From: Aphrocallistes beatrix
Taxonomy: Eukaryota; Porifera; Hexactinellida; Sceptrulophora; Aphrocallistidae
Reading direction: 5' to 3'
Length of the DNA: 64,000 bases
Assembly (NCBI GenBank): GCA_963281255.1
Contig: OY725501.1
Location: 1,031,674-1,095,673 of the forward strand
Shown: positions 55,240 through 64,000 of the stretch, piece after piece
How positions within the stretch are numbered: the first letter of the stretch is position 1
Layout: the number at the start of each line of letters is the position of its first letter
The notes under the pieces: model-generated
Seen by the model: the letters and a program-made list of their open reading frames with translations, nothing else
The model's database searches: none
What the model was told of the DNA's origin: nothing
Position numbers and translations under genes: made by a program

Positions 55240-56660
55240 TCAGTTTCTTTTCAGGCACCATCAGTAATCTGCAATCATTTGTGTGTCCCATCTTCCTTGA
55301 TATTGCTGTTCCATCACTTTTATGTCTTGATGGAACCGTTCACCCTGTTCTTCACTCAGAGCACCAAGTATTTCCTGAAATCTGTCGAGATGGTCTCACA
55401 CATAATGTATTTTAATAGTTATTACAGCCAGGAGCATGATTGCTGTCGACCAACTCATTCATTTACTAGATCTTTGTAGTTAGTTACCTTTTTAGTACCA
55501 AGAGAATTAAAAACAACGTTAGAGAACGCTTCCCACACTCTCTCCCTCATTCATACAATTCTTGAAGCGGATGCCCCGGAGTAACTTTCAAACGATGTAC
55601 CGTCAAGTATACCTGTATTTTTCTTCTCTATGATTTCAGGAAAGAAATCGCGGATATGCAGAAAGCAATCACTATCTTTATCCAGAACTTTTGATGAATT
55701 GCTTTCATTGAAACAAGTTTAATGTGGAGAGGAGATAGAATCATTTTATTTGAAATTACCCGAGGTTAATTAATTACATTTCGGTCCCAAACTTTCAAAG
55801 ATTCCCTCGAGGGCCACTTCTCCTTGATCTAATGCTGTTCCCTATCTCTACAGTCCCAGTAACGAAGAAAACAGGAATATTTAGTGTATCCAGATTGTTG
55901 ACCTAATAGAAAGTTGACCATTTTGAAGAAACAACAAATGACCCATTCATGTTCTTGTAATTAATCATTTTTAATATATCTTTCATTTTGTTGTACTCTT
56001 GGAGTTTAGCTGAATATCCTATTGGAATTGATCAAAATACATCCCCATTATAGAGTAGTACGCATTTCAGACTATACAATCTATTTAGAACTCCTATTGC
56101 TTGCTGCATAAGATCCACAACGTTTGGCTAATAGACCAAAATCATCATTTTCGGAGAAAGTTTTTTGTTGAAACTCTTGCTCTCTGTGGCTATATAATGT
56201 TGTTGTTTTTTTTTTCTCTTGATGGGGTAGATTTTTAAATTAAATTGTTCAATCCCTGTAATGATTAGGGAAAGAAGGCTTCAAAGAAAAACCTTGAAAT
56301 CAACATCATACTTGTAAACATATTCCGAAGTGAGGTATATTCATCATCACAGAGTTCTAGAAACTCAGTGAGGAATGGTACAGGTAGATCACTACGATGA
56401 GGGACTAGAGGAATTGCAGATCCTAAATTCAGCAGTAAACTTCACTCTTTTTACAGCCATTAACATTGACCCTGTAAAATTAAAAATTATCAAAATGATT
56501 TTCGGTTCTCATCTTGGGGATTCCGAATGAAGATGTTCTCTTTACTTTAGTTCAGGATCTCAATAATTCAGCACGTGATTTTCAGACCATACAAGGTACC
56601 CTACCTTTGTCCTGGTCACCAAGTTTAACTTTCAGTAATAGGGACAGTTAAAGTTTCTTC
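55240..56660 (-). pseudogene. CYICG-family transposase-like protein, decayed copy 2
   Basis: - strand relic. Its N-terminal part (about 56625-56470) reads LGDQDKG...VCKSRAELL then SFGIPKMRTENHFD. Its C-terminal part (about 55410-55250) reads LSEEQGERFHQDIKVMEQQY and QGRWDTQMIADY. The candidate catalytic Glu (GERFHQD) is kept. The middle is hard to read because of indels. It lies head to head with copy 3, about 700 bp away. I could not identify inverted ends for this copy. Confidence 0.75.
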
Positions 56661-57049
56661 GCCTTTACCAGATTCAATATTAACCTGAGCAATTTGCTTG
56701 TATTTATGGGTGTGAGCGTGAAATAATAGCTCGTCTTATCCATAGTTTCGTTTTATCCGTGTTCGTATTAATGAGAATCAAAACTGTAAATAGACCTGAA
56801 TGATTGTGAGAAAACCTGATGTGAAAATCCGAGATATAAATTTTTTTGTAGTCCCATGTTACGTAACTGAAACTTAGGAGTAAACTTGCAAAATTGAAAC
56901 CTGAGATAGAAAAATTGCACAATAGATATTTATTAGAATATAGGATTAGAATAGAACTCGCATGATATACCAACAATTTTCACGGTACACTCTTATGGCA
57001 AACAGCTTTCAAATAGCTATTGATCAATTGTTCAAGTACTTAATTATTC
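56661..57049. other. Non-coding spacer with a pogo MITE fragment
   Basis: About 56728-56792 shows CGTTTTATCCGTGTTCGTAT and AATGAGAATCAAAACTG followed by TA, resembling the right part of the MITE at 20011-20514. Confidence 0.55.
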
Positions 57050-57098
57050 AACGAATAATTATTGTAATATAGTTAATCTAATAATAATTAATATTAAT

Positions 57099-57151
<53 letters not shown>

Positions 57152-57194
57152 GTAATAATGATAATAATAATAGTAATACTAATAATAATAATAA
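57050..57194. repeat. (AAT)n microsatellite
   Basis: An imperfect AAT/ATT run that abuts the left inverted repeat of the CYICG element. A similar short run abuts its right end at 59931-59948. Confidence 0.9.
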
Positions 57195-57427
57195 CACAGG
57201 CCAACAAAAAATATTTTGTCTCTTGGCTCAGATTGTTGGAGCGTTTTTGGGGTATATCGGGGTTGCTGAATCCGAAAATACTATTAGTTTTGCTGAATTG
57301 GCTCTAGTTTTCTAGATATTACACAACCTTAAATTTTGAGATAATATACAAATATATGCGATTTGTAGGTTTATTACAACATTTACATATATTTGTTCAC
57401 TCTATTTCCAGCATATTAGAACCTTTC

Positions 57428-59137
57428 ATGGATTCAAAGCGCATTAGACGTTGTTGCCTTAATGATCCTGATGTCTTTTGCTATATTTGTGGTGAATATA
57501 TGGCAAAGGAACATCGTTTTAATGTTAGAGATGTCACCAAAAAAGCTTATCAGGCTTACTTTGGTATGAAGAAAGGCGATCAGGATAAGTCATGGAGCCC
57601 TCACAAAGTGTGCAAGTATTGCACAGAAACCCTCCGCTTATTGACACAAGGAAAAGCCAAATCCATAAAGTTTGGGATACCAATGGTTTGGCGAGAGCCC
57701 AAGAACCATCACGATGACTGTTACTTCTGCATGGTTAACATGTCTGGATGGAACCGAAAGAAAAAGAATTCGTGGCAATATCCTGATATAGATTCTGCAA
57801 GACGGCCAATTCCACACTGCAGCGAAATTCAGGTGCCTGTTTTTACGTCCTTACCTGATCTAGTTCCTGATACTGCGTTTACTCAGGCTATTGATGAATC
57901 GTCGGACAGTACTTACAGCAGCAATAACTGTATTGAGTCGTTACAGATAAGTAAAGCGGAGCCTTTCACACAGGGGCAGCTCAACGACTTAGTGAGAGAC
58001 TTAGGCTTGTCAAAAGATGCTTCAGAGATCCTGGCTTCCCGTCTCAGTGAACACCATGTTCTCCACAGTGAAGCTATGATAACTTATTACCGACTCAGAG
58101 ACGAAGAACTTATCCGCTATTTCAGTAAAGAAGGCGATTTCGTGTTTTGTAATAACATCCCAGGACTTCTCTCAGCGATGGGACTGTCCCAAACAATCCG
58201 AATGAGTGGCGTTTATTTATCGACAGCTCTAAACGGAGTTTAAAGTGTGTGTTGCTGCATAATGGTAACAAGTTTGCCTGTGTTCCGATCGGCCATTCAG
58301 TAATCTTGAAAGAGCACTACGCAACTGTAAAGATGGTCCTACAAAAGCTGTGTTATGATGAACATAACTGGATCGCGTGTGTGGACTTGAAAATGGTCAA
58401 CATTCTGTTAGGACAGCAAAGTGGTTACACTAAATACCCATGCTTTCTCTGTTTGTGGGACAGCAGAGCGGATGAGGTGCACTGGGAAAAGAAGAACTGG
58501 CCCGTTCGTCAAGAGCTCGCCGTGGGGGAAAAGAATATCGTTAACGAGCCACTAGTTAGCCGTGACCGTATCATCCTACCCCCACTACATATCAAGTTGG
58601 GACTGATGAAACAATTCGTAAAGGCATTGAACAAAGATGGTGCCTGTTTCAGCTACCTCTGCTCAGTATATCCTGGTCTGAGTAGCGAAAAACTTAAGGT
58701 AGGAATTTTTGATGGGCCACAAATCAGAAAACTGATAAAAGATGAAGATTTCGCCTCACACATGACTGAGGTAGAGGCTGCCGCGTGGTATTCCTTTGTC
58801 GATGTTGTAAAGGGATTTCTAGGCAACACCAAAGTAGCTAACTACCAGAATCTGGTCGAAGGCATGCTCAAGAACTTCCACAGTCTGGGAACCAGAATGA
58901 GCATAAAACTTCACTACCTCTATAGCCATTTAGAGAGATTCCCTGAAAATCTTGGTGATTTAAGCGAAAAACTGGGCGAGCGATTCCACCAAGACATCAG
59001 GACTATGGAGGAACGGTACCAAGGACGATGGGACGTTCACATGTTGTCAGATTACTGCTGGAGCCTTATGCGTGATTGCGCCCAGGAACTCACAAGAGGA
59101 AATCGTATAAGAGAACGTTCGTTCATGATTGATAAGT
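57428..59137 (+). pseudogene. CYICG-family transposase-like protein (one frameshift)
   Basis: About 570 residues in two frames joined by a single 1-nt shift near 58195. The start is taken as the ATG at 57428 (MDSKRIRR); the open frame also has an upstream ATG at 57356 inside the left TIR side. N-terminal zinc-type motifs: CCLNDPDVFCYICG, HKVCKYC and DDCYFC. After the shift come WRLFIDSS (Asp codon 58222), IACVDLKMVN (Asp codon 58384), PCFLCLWD, then KLHYLYSHLE and LGERFHQDI (Glu codon 58978), MEERYQGRWD and SDYCWSLMRD. The D...D...E order with a K-x-H...H...E context looks like an RNase H-fold transposase (inference). The C-terminus is lost where HL-1 enters at 59139. I know similar uncharacterised proteins as expanded families in invertebrates, but no named superfamily. 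Confidence 0.72.
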
Positions 59138-59138
59138 A

Positions 59139-59686
59139 CAAGCGCGCTTCGCTTGCTTGCGCTGCGCGGCTGGCGGACACTTCGTGTCCGCAGGAGGCTC
59201 CCTTCGGTCGCCTGGAGGTGAGACTGGTTAATTATAAGGGAGATATCATCTCTAAATATGTCCATCTTAGTTTTAAAATCGATATCCTGGAAAAATCACC
59301 GAATTTGTCAATTTTTAAAATTTTGATGAGTAATGATGACGTCATAACAAAGTGATGAGTCATTATTTTTCGATGAAAGTCGCATCATATGTGAGGTATG
59401 TTAGTATACAGATTCTATTAAAATTTCAGCTTTCTATCTCCTATAATGGCTGAGTTATGCCCGAATAACTGTGTTGCTTAACTTTTAAAAATGTGACAAT
59501 GACGTCGTAATTCCATGATGAGTCGACAATTTGCTCTGAACTCAGAACTTACTGGAGCCATAGCCATAAAACTCCCACATGCCAAAAATCAGCCTTCTGC
59601 GCCCGGCAGGTTCTTCAATCAATTCGTTACAGATATATATATATATATATATATATAAACAATAATCGAGTTTTAATAGTAAGGAT
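59139..59686 (-). repeat. HL-1, full-length copy
   Basis: From CAAGCGCGCTTCGCTTGC to AATAGTAAGGAT. It is inserted in the 3' part of the CYICG element and ends that gene's reading frame. Apparent coding after 59137 is HL-1 sequence. Confidence 0.88.
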
Positions 59687-59947
59687 TCAGATCATATTAT
59701 ATCTCAAATTATCTGCTTATTACGTACGTTCAATTCTAGTTATAAGGTAATACATACATACTATATACTATCAGTGAACACGATTCACGGATACTGAAAA
59801 ACACAATTTTACAATATCACAAAAAGTAGAGCCAATTGACCAGAACTAGTGCCATTTTCGAACTCAGTGACCCCGATATACCCTAGAAATAGTCTCAACT
59901 TATCAGCCAAGAAAATGTTGTTGGCTAGTGTAATAATAATAATAATA

Positions 59948-60236
59948 ATCCTTACTATTAAAACTCGATTATTGTTTGTTTGTGTATATATATATATATA
60001 CAAGCGCGCTTCGCTTGCTTGCGCTGCGCGGCTGGCGGACAGTGTCATCCGGACGCTCCCTTCAGTCGCCTGGGGTCACATTGGTTAATTATAAGGGAGA
60101 TATCATCTCTAAATATGTCCATCTTAGTTTTAAAATCGATTGCACTCGAAAAAACACAAAATTTGTCAATTTTTAAAATTTTTGATGAGTAATGATGACG
60201 TCATAACAAAGTGATGAGTCATCATTTTTTGATGAT
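59948..60236. repeat. Two HL-1 fragments in opposite orientation
   Basis: 59948-59985 is the 5' end (ATCCTTACTATTAAAACTCG, GTTTGTTTGTG). After a TA tract, 60001-60236 is the 3' part of another copy in reverse, cut off at ATTTTTTGATGATAG. Confidence 0.8.
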
Positions 60237-60237
60237 A

Positions 60238-60655
60238 GAGTCGTATCCATAGCCTACTCTAATAATGCCTCACAGTAAAATAACCAAGGATGCGGTAATA
60301 GCCGAATGGATTAATACACGATTAGCCTAAAATCGTTAACCATGCAGAATAGGCATTAAGAATGTATTGCCAGCATATATAAACATGCTATCAAAGTACA
60401 TATATCCATTGTCAAAATTTCGATTAGTCATCATATCATTGCGCAACAGGTCATTTTAAGCACTATTTTGCCAATTTTCTAAGCTGTTTTAAGCCTACTT
60501 CTAAATGTTATTAAGGTAGAATTTTTGTGTAGAACTAAGATTAGTACGAGTTGATTTGAAAAATTTAGAATTTTTGAATGGAATGTTATTACATTCCTAC
60601 GTTGCTATGGTAAAGCATTTTGATCAGTTTGAGCCATATCCTGCAAACTGTAATT
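60238..60655 (+). repeat. Dispersed repeat family B, copy 4
   Basis: It starts CATAGCCTACTCTAATAATG and shares GCATATATAAACATG, GTTATTACATTCCTACGTTG and GTTTGAGCCATATCCTG-like segments with copies 1-3. Confidence 0.75.
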
Positions 60656-60657
60656 TT

Positions 60658-61412
60658 TCACCTTGCTAGGAGAGCAGGTAAAGGGAGGCAAATGCGACAA
60701 GGCAAGGGTTACCATTCTGGTGTGCGCCAGCTCCAGAGGCGAAAAACTTCCCCTCTTGTGTATCGGTAAGTCTAAGCAGCCCCGTTGGCCTGTAGTTATG
60801 GGCAAGCGGGCTCAGGCTCCAATCTCGTATGACTCGTCTAAGAAAGGGTGGTGGGGCCAATCTGGAGCCGCTGGCTGAAGAATCTCGACAAGACCATGAT
60901 AGAGAAGCAGCTGCTCTTCGTGGACAACTGTTCCGCGCACTGGTTCAACGGGTCTCTGTCCAATGTGAGGGTCGAATATCTGCCGCCGAATACCACAAGC
61001 AAGCTCCAGCCATGTGACCAAGGCATAATTCGCAGTATGAAGGCAAAATATCGCGGCAGGCTAGGTATGCTCATGATCATCTTCGACAAGACAAAGAAAG
61101 TTGACTTATACAGCTCACTCAAAATGCTGAATGCCTCCTGGGCTGATGTGAAAGAGGAGACCATCATCAATGCTTGGAAGAATTCGGGAATCATTGGCCA
61201 GGCTACATATGTCGAATACGAGGAGAGTCAGGCAAATGTCATGGATTATGATGGTGATAACTACGATGGTGATGAGATCGATGCCTTGGAACGCAGCTTC
61301 TCTGTTCCCTCCCGAAGAGACTGACATCGACTGTCTAATAGAAGTAGCAACAATTATGATGAAGGAAGGAGAGAATGAGGAACCCGAGTATCCTGATTCA
61401 GAATTTTCTTAA
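60658..61412 (+). pseudogene. pogo/Tigger transposase, C-terminal fragment
   Basis: A DDE_1-type (Tigger, jerky-like) transposase piece. GEQVKGGKCDKARVTILVCA and GEKLPLLCIGKSKQPR (60667-60790) lead, after a 1-nt frameshift near 60850, to LLFVDNCSAHW (second catalytic Asp, near 60925), VEYLPPNTTSKLQPCDQGII (third Asp, near 61018) and a C-terminal acidic tail. It is preceded by CTTGCTAG, a possible splice acceptor. The N-terminal CENP-B-type DNA-binding domains and the first catalytic part are missing. Family B sequence lies directly upstream. The end at about 61412 is uncertain. Confidence 0.85.
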
Positions 61413-62075
61413 TGTTTAACCATGTCCAGTTTCTCATGGTGTCCAGAAAATTTACTTACTACTTTTCCTGCAAAAAATTAAAGGCTAGTAAGTAGCGAGT
61501 TGATAAAAGTAACGAGTAAATCCCTGATTTAGAGTTACGTATATAAATATTTCTTTGGTAAATTTGAGTACTCTAGTGTTCAAAATTTACCTTATCGTAT
61601 TTAGTTGAGGTCGGTGGTTTCTTTAATGAGTGTTAATAAACATATTTTCTAACTCAAAAAAATAATATTAGAGGTGCGCATGACGTCATTATTTAATACA
61701 TTTTGCAAATTTTAAGTAGTAAATCAAAAATATCTCGTCACCAATTACGTTTCACTTTTTCCTTGATAAAGTTTATATTAATGTTGATGTCTATAAAGTA
61801 TACTGTTTAATTCATGATACACCCATTAACTTTTCTATTGGAGATAGGGATTCGAATATGGAACATTTTTGTAAGTACTTAGGTCTAGCATCAACAGTTA
61901 TCTAGTTATTGTATATTGACTAACCTCATTAAGTTGAAAGAGGAGATTTATGGTTCCGACTTCATGAGCTCCCCTTAGAACTAAATCAGAAATATATGTT
62001 CATACATATTTATTGAGTTTCTAAACCCAATTATTGGGAATATTACAATGTATATTATAGTACTATATATATATA
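61413..62075. other. Non-coding
   Basis: No gene or repeat recognised. Confidence 0.4.
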
Positions 62076-62583
62076 CACTCGAACCTCTCTTATCCGGGAA
62101 TTGCCGGACCGGAGGGTGCCCGGATAACAGAATTTGCCCGGATATCGAAGGTCCGGATAAGAGAGGTGCCCGTAACTCAGAAATCAACTTGAATAGCAGT
62201 TTATAGTGTTAAAACTGTCAATTTGTATAATGGGTGAGTTTAAACAATATCTAGTGCCCGGAACTTAGAGGTTATCAAAATTTGAGTTCCGGATAAGAGA
62301 GATAATTGTAAATAGATATTCTATAAAGGAGAAGAAACTATTCCATTGCGATTGATTAATACATTTTAAGCAGTATTTACCCCTGAATATAATAGATGTC
62401 GCAATTATCTTTCAAATTCATTATCAAAGTTCATTAAATAATATTACATGATAATGATTGCTGGAATTGTGGTTAATAATTGACTTGAAAATAGGACAAT
62501 GCATATTGACTAAATGTCGAAAGGGCTGCCCGGTTGAGAGAGGTGCCCGGATATCGGAGGTCTGGATAAGAGAGGTTCGAGTG
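62076..62583. mobile_element. pogo/Tigger-type MITE (508 bp)
   Basis: The ends CACTCGAACCTCTCTTATCC and GGATAAGAGAGGTTCGAGTG are exact inverted repeats flanked by TA. Further CCCGGATATCGAAGG-type motifs repeat near both ends. Non-coding. Confidence 0.92.
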
Positions 62584-63282
62584 TATTTTATTTCGCACTT
62601 TGAAAGAAATAATGTGAATATTTTCTAAGCTATTAAATATGATATGTACATGTTTTCACACCTATTGAAAAAAATATTTTAAGCTAAAAGCACACTCTCA
62701 ACGGATATTATAGAGTATTAGAATATGTGTAGATTCCAAATTTCACTTAGAATGCCTTAAAATGAGTATTTTCCGATGTATTCCGATATTTTCATTTCAT
62801 TTTCCATCGAGTCACTTCCTGGAGCTGCACTATCGGTCTGTCGACCAACATTTTTGTTTAACGTTCATTAATTGAATATTGAAACTAGAATAAATATATA
62901 AACCTATTTTTCTATAATTTTAATAATCAGTTCTAGGGAATGCGGATGAAGTCAGAACCCTAAATCCCCTCCTTCCACTTAACGGAGTATGCCTATGCAC
63001 TAAAACTCGATAACTGTTGATGCTAAGCGTAAGTACTTAATAACTAAATACTCCTTTTTGTCGATTTTCTATTATAGAAAATATTCCTTATAGTCGACTT
63101 TATATGTAGTGCTAACACATTTAATATGCTTAACGTGGCCTAAATTATCTAAGGCCTATTCACCAACTTCGAGAACCTTTACCATGGATAAATAGAAGGC
63201 CTCTCTATATCATTATATAGCATTAGCCATGCATATTAAACCTTAAGAATGTATTACATACTTTTTAAACAAATTTGAACCT
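62584..63282. other. Non-coding, with weak family B similarity
   Basis: 63190-63260 (GGCCTCTCTATAT, then TTAGCCATGCATATTAAA, AAGAATGTATTACATA) resembles the family B head. Nothing else seen. Confidence 0.4.
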
Positions 63283-63477
63283 ATTCGATAGACAATAGTC
63301 TACTCCCTATTCAGTAGTGATCAATTTGTATCTTTAAATTCGTTTGTTTTTAGTTATGGGTCAATTAATAAACATGACAAAAATGTATTAATTGACCCAT
63401 AACTCATAAAACATCAAATTTAGGGATACAAATTATATGACCACTGAATAGGGAGTAGTCTAATGTTGATCGAATAA
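63283..63477. repeat. Snap-back element (~195 bp palindrome)
   Basis: The left arm (TAGTCTACTCCCTATTCAGT ... GTTATGGGTCAATTAAT) is mirrored by ATTAATTGACCCATAAC ... ACTGAATAGGGAGTAGTCTA around a ~17-base loop near 63378. The arms are ~85 bp with a few mismatches. Confidence 0.85.
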
Positions 63478-64000
63478 ATTTTAGTTGCTGTGGATTTCGC
63501 AATATATGATAAATTAAACAAATGGTTTTCCTTATCAGCGCAGAAATGTAGCAGCATTCATTTTAAAACATTTCAATTCTTCAATTCAGCTCATCCCAGC
63601 TTGTTGACCCAAATATTATATATTAATAATGCTTTACAATATGTTCAAAACAGTGAACACTTTGTTGCGAAATATAGCTTATTGCGCAACAGGTTGATGA
63701 TTAATCATGATTTTAAACCACATACAAACCACATTCAGCAGATATCGGATCTATTTATATATTAGATATAGTGATAATTTGAGCAGATATTCCCTGTCCC
63801 TGGCACTATCACTTTATCCCAATATCTACTGTATCTATTTTTGGTTGAAATTAAAGTCGACGAAAGGTGCCATTAATTTGTCAAGTCAGAACATACTTAC
63901 TTGTGCAACCACATGTTTGAATTGTCACATCACTTTAGGAAAAGGTAAAGTGTTAATGGAAACCTTATTTTACGACCATATACTTGATTTCATCTTACAG
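63478..64000. other. Non-coding end of window
   Basis: One 91-codon open frame (63490-63765) has no recognisable motif and AT-driven composition. I do not call it a gene. Confidence 0.4.

Larger units (their letters stand above)
57195..59930 (+). mobile_element. CYICG element: putative DNA transposon with ~110 bp TIRs
   Basis: The left end (CACAGGCCAACAAAAAA, later GGGGTATATCGGGGTTGCTG, CCGAAAATACTATTAGTTTT, GAATTGGCTCTA) matches, inverted, the right end. Read from 59930 backwards the right end gives CACTAGCCAACAACATTTTC, GGGTATATCGGGGTCACTGA, TTCGAAAATGG, CAATTGGCTCTA. The matched blocks are in the same order at similar spacing over ~110 bp. Both ends sit in AAT/ATT repeats, so the target duplication cannot be told. 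Inside lies one gene, and an HL-1 copy inserted at 59139-59686. The native length is about 2.19 kb. Confidence 0.75.

Noticed and set aside
59138-59355. C-terminal ~70 codons of the CYICG frame
   Set aside because: These codons are HL-1 repeat sequence. The native protein end was lost when HL-1 inserted.
63490-63765. 91-codon open frame near the window end
   Set aside because: AT-rich composition, no motif, no splice or start context. Not better than chance.

Overview
This is a TE-saturated window from an AT-rich metazoan nuclear genome, most likely an invertebrate. The evidence is spliced genes with GT/AG introns, animal-type genes (a malectin exon, an SLC66A1/PQLC2-like lysosomal PQ-loop transporter) and an animal-type transposon complement (mariner, hAT, pogo/Tigger, P/THAP9, KDZ, Ginger/KRBA2, Ty3/gypsy). 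No sequence here fixes the phylum; an arthropod is a guess. A 200-base N gap at 21597-21796 marks a scaffold join. Only two host-type genes are convincing: the intact, single-exon PQ-loop transporter at 27254-28315 and one malectin exon at 34955-35323, both on the + strand.

Layout. 0.9-8.4 kb: a decayed KDZ-type transposon with a + strand Ulp1-protease gene converging on a - strand KDZ transposase of at least seven exons; a 5'-truncated Ty3/gypsy copy (4.1-7.25 kb) sits where the middle exons should be. 9.76-21.0 kb: a stack of insertions. A small Helentron-like repeat (called HL-1 here) is split in its (TA)n tract by a 10.2 kb Ginger/KRBA2-like transposon (9797-19994), which is itself split by a young Ty3/gypsy element (10400-15177), and by a pogo MITE (20011-20514). 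21.9-24.8 kb: another HL-1 is split by a maT-type mariner, which is split in frame by a TTAA-target element. 25.2-26.2 kb: a ~970 bp near-perfect palindrome. 29-33 kb: HL-1 copies and a P-element relic. 33-35 kb: MITEs and the malectin exon. 36-43 kb: a gypsy integrase relic, a 141-bp tandem array, a Tc1-like MITE, a mariner, a tRNA-derived SINE and a decayed copy of an unnamed transposase-like gene. 46-52 kb: a mariner MITE, a THAP exon pair, a mariner relic and a second P-element relic. 53.5-60 kb: HL-1 with a hAT-like MITE, then two further copies of the unnamed family, one flanked by ~110 bp inverted repeats. 60.6-64 kb: a Tigger transposase relic, a pogo-like MITE and a snap-back hairpin.

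Two points stand out. (1) The unnamed family, called CYICG here after its first zinc-ligand motif, has three copies. The best (57195-59930) is bounded by inverted repeats and carries a candidate D...D...E triad, so I propose it is a DNA transposon family I cannot match to a named superfamily. (2) The young gypsy element has, two bases inside its 5' LTR, a 14-nt sequence exactly complementary to an LTR segment that lies 30 nt downstream of a TATA box. This is the arrangement expected for Tf1/sushi-type self-priming of reverse transcription rather than tRNA priming.

Most coding sequences are decayed by frameshifts and stops, so the genes do not form a pathway. The window is mainly a record of insertions into insertions, with the TA-rich tract of HL-1 repeatedly used as a target.
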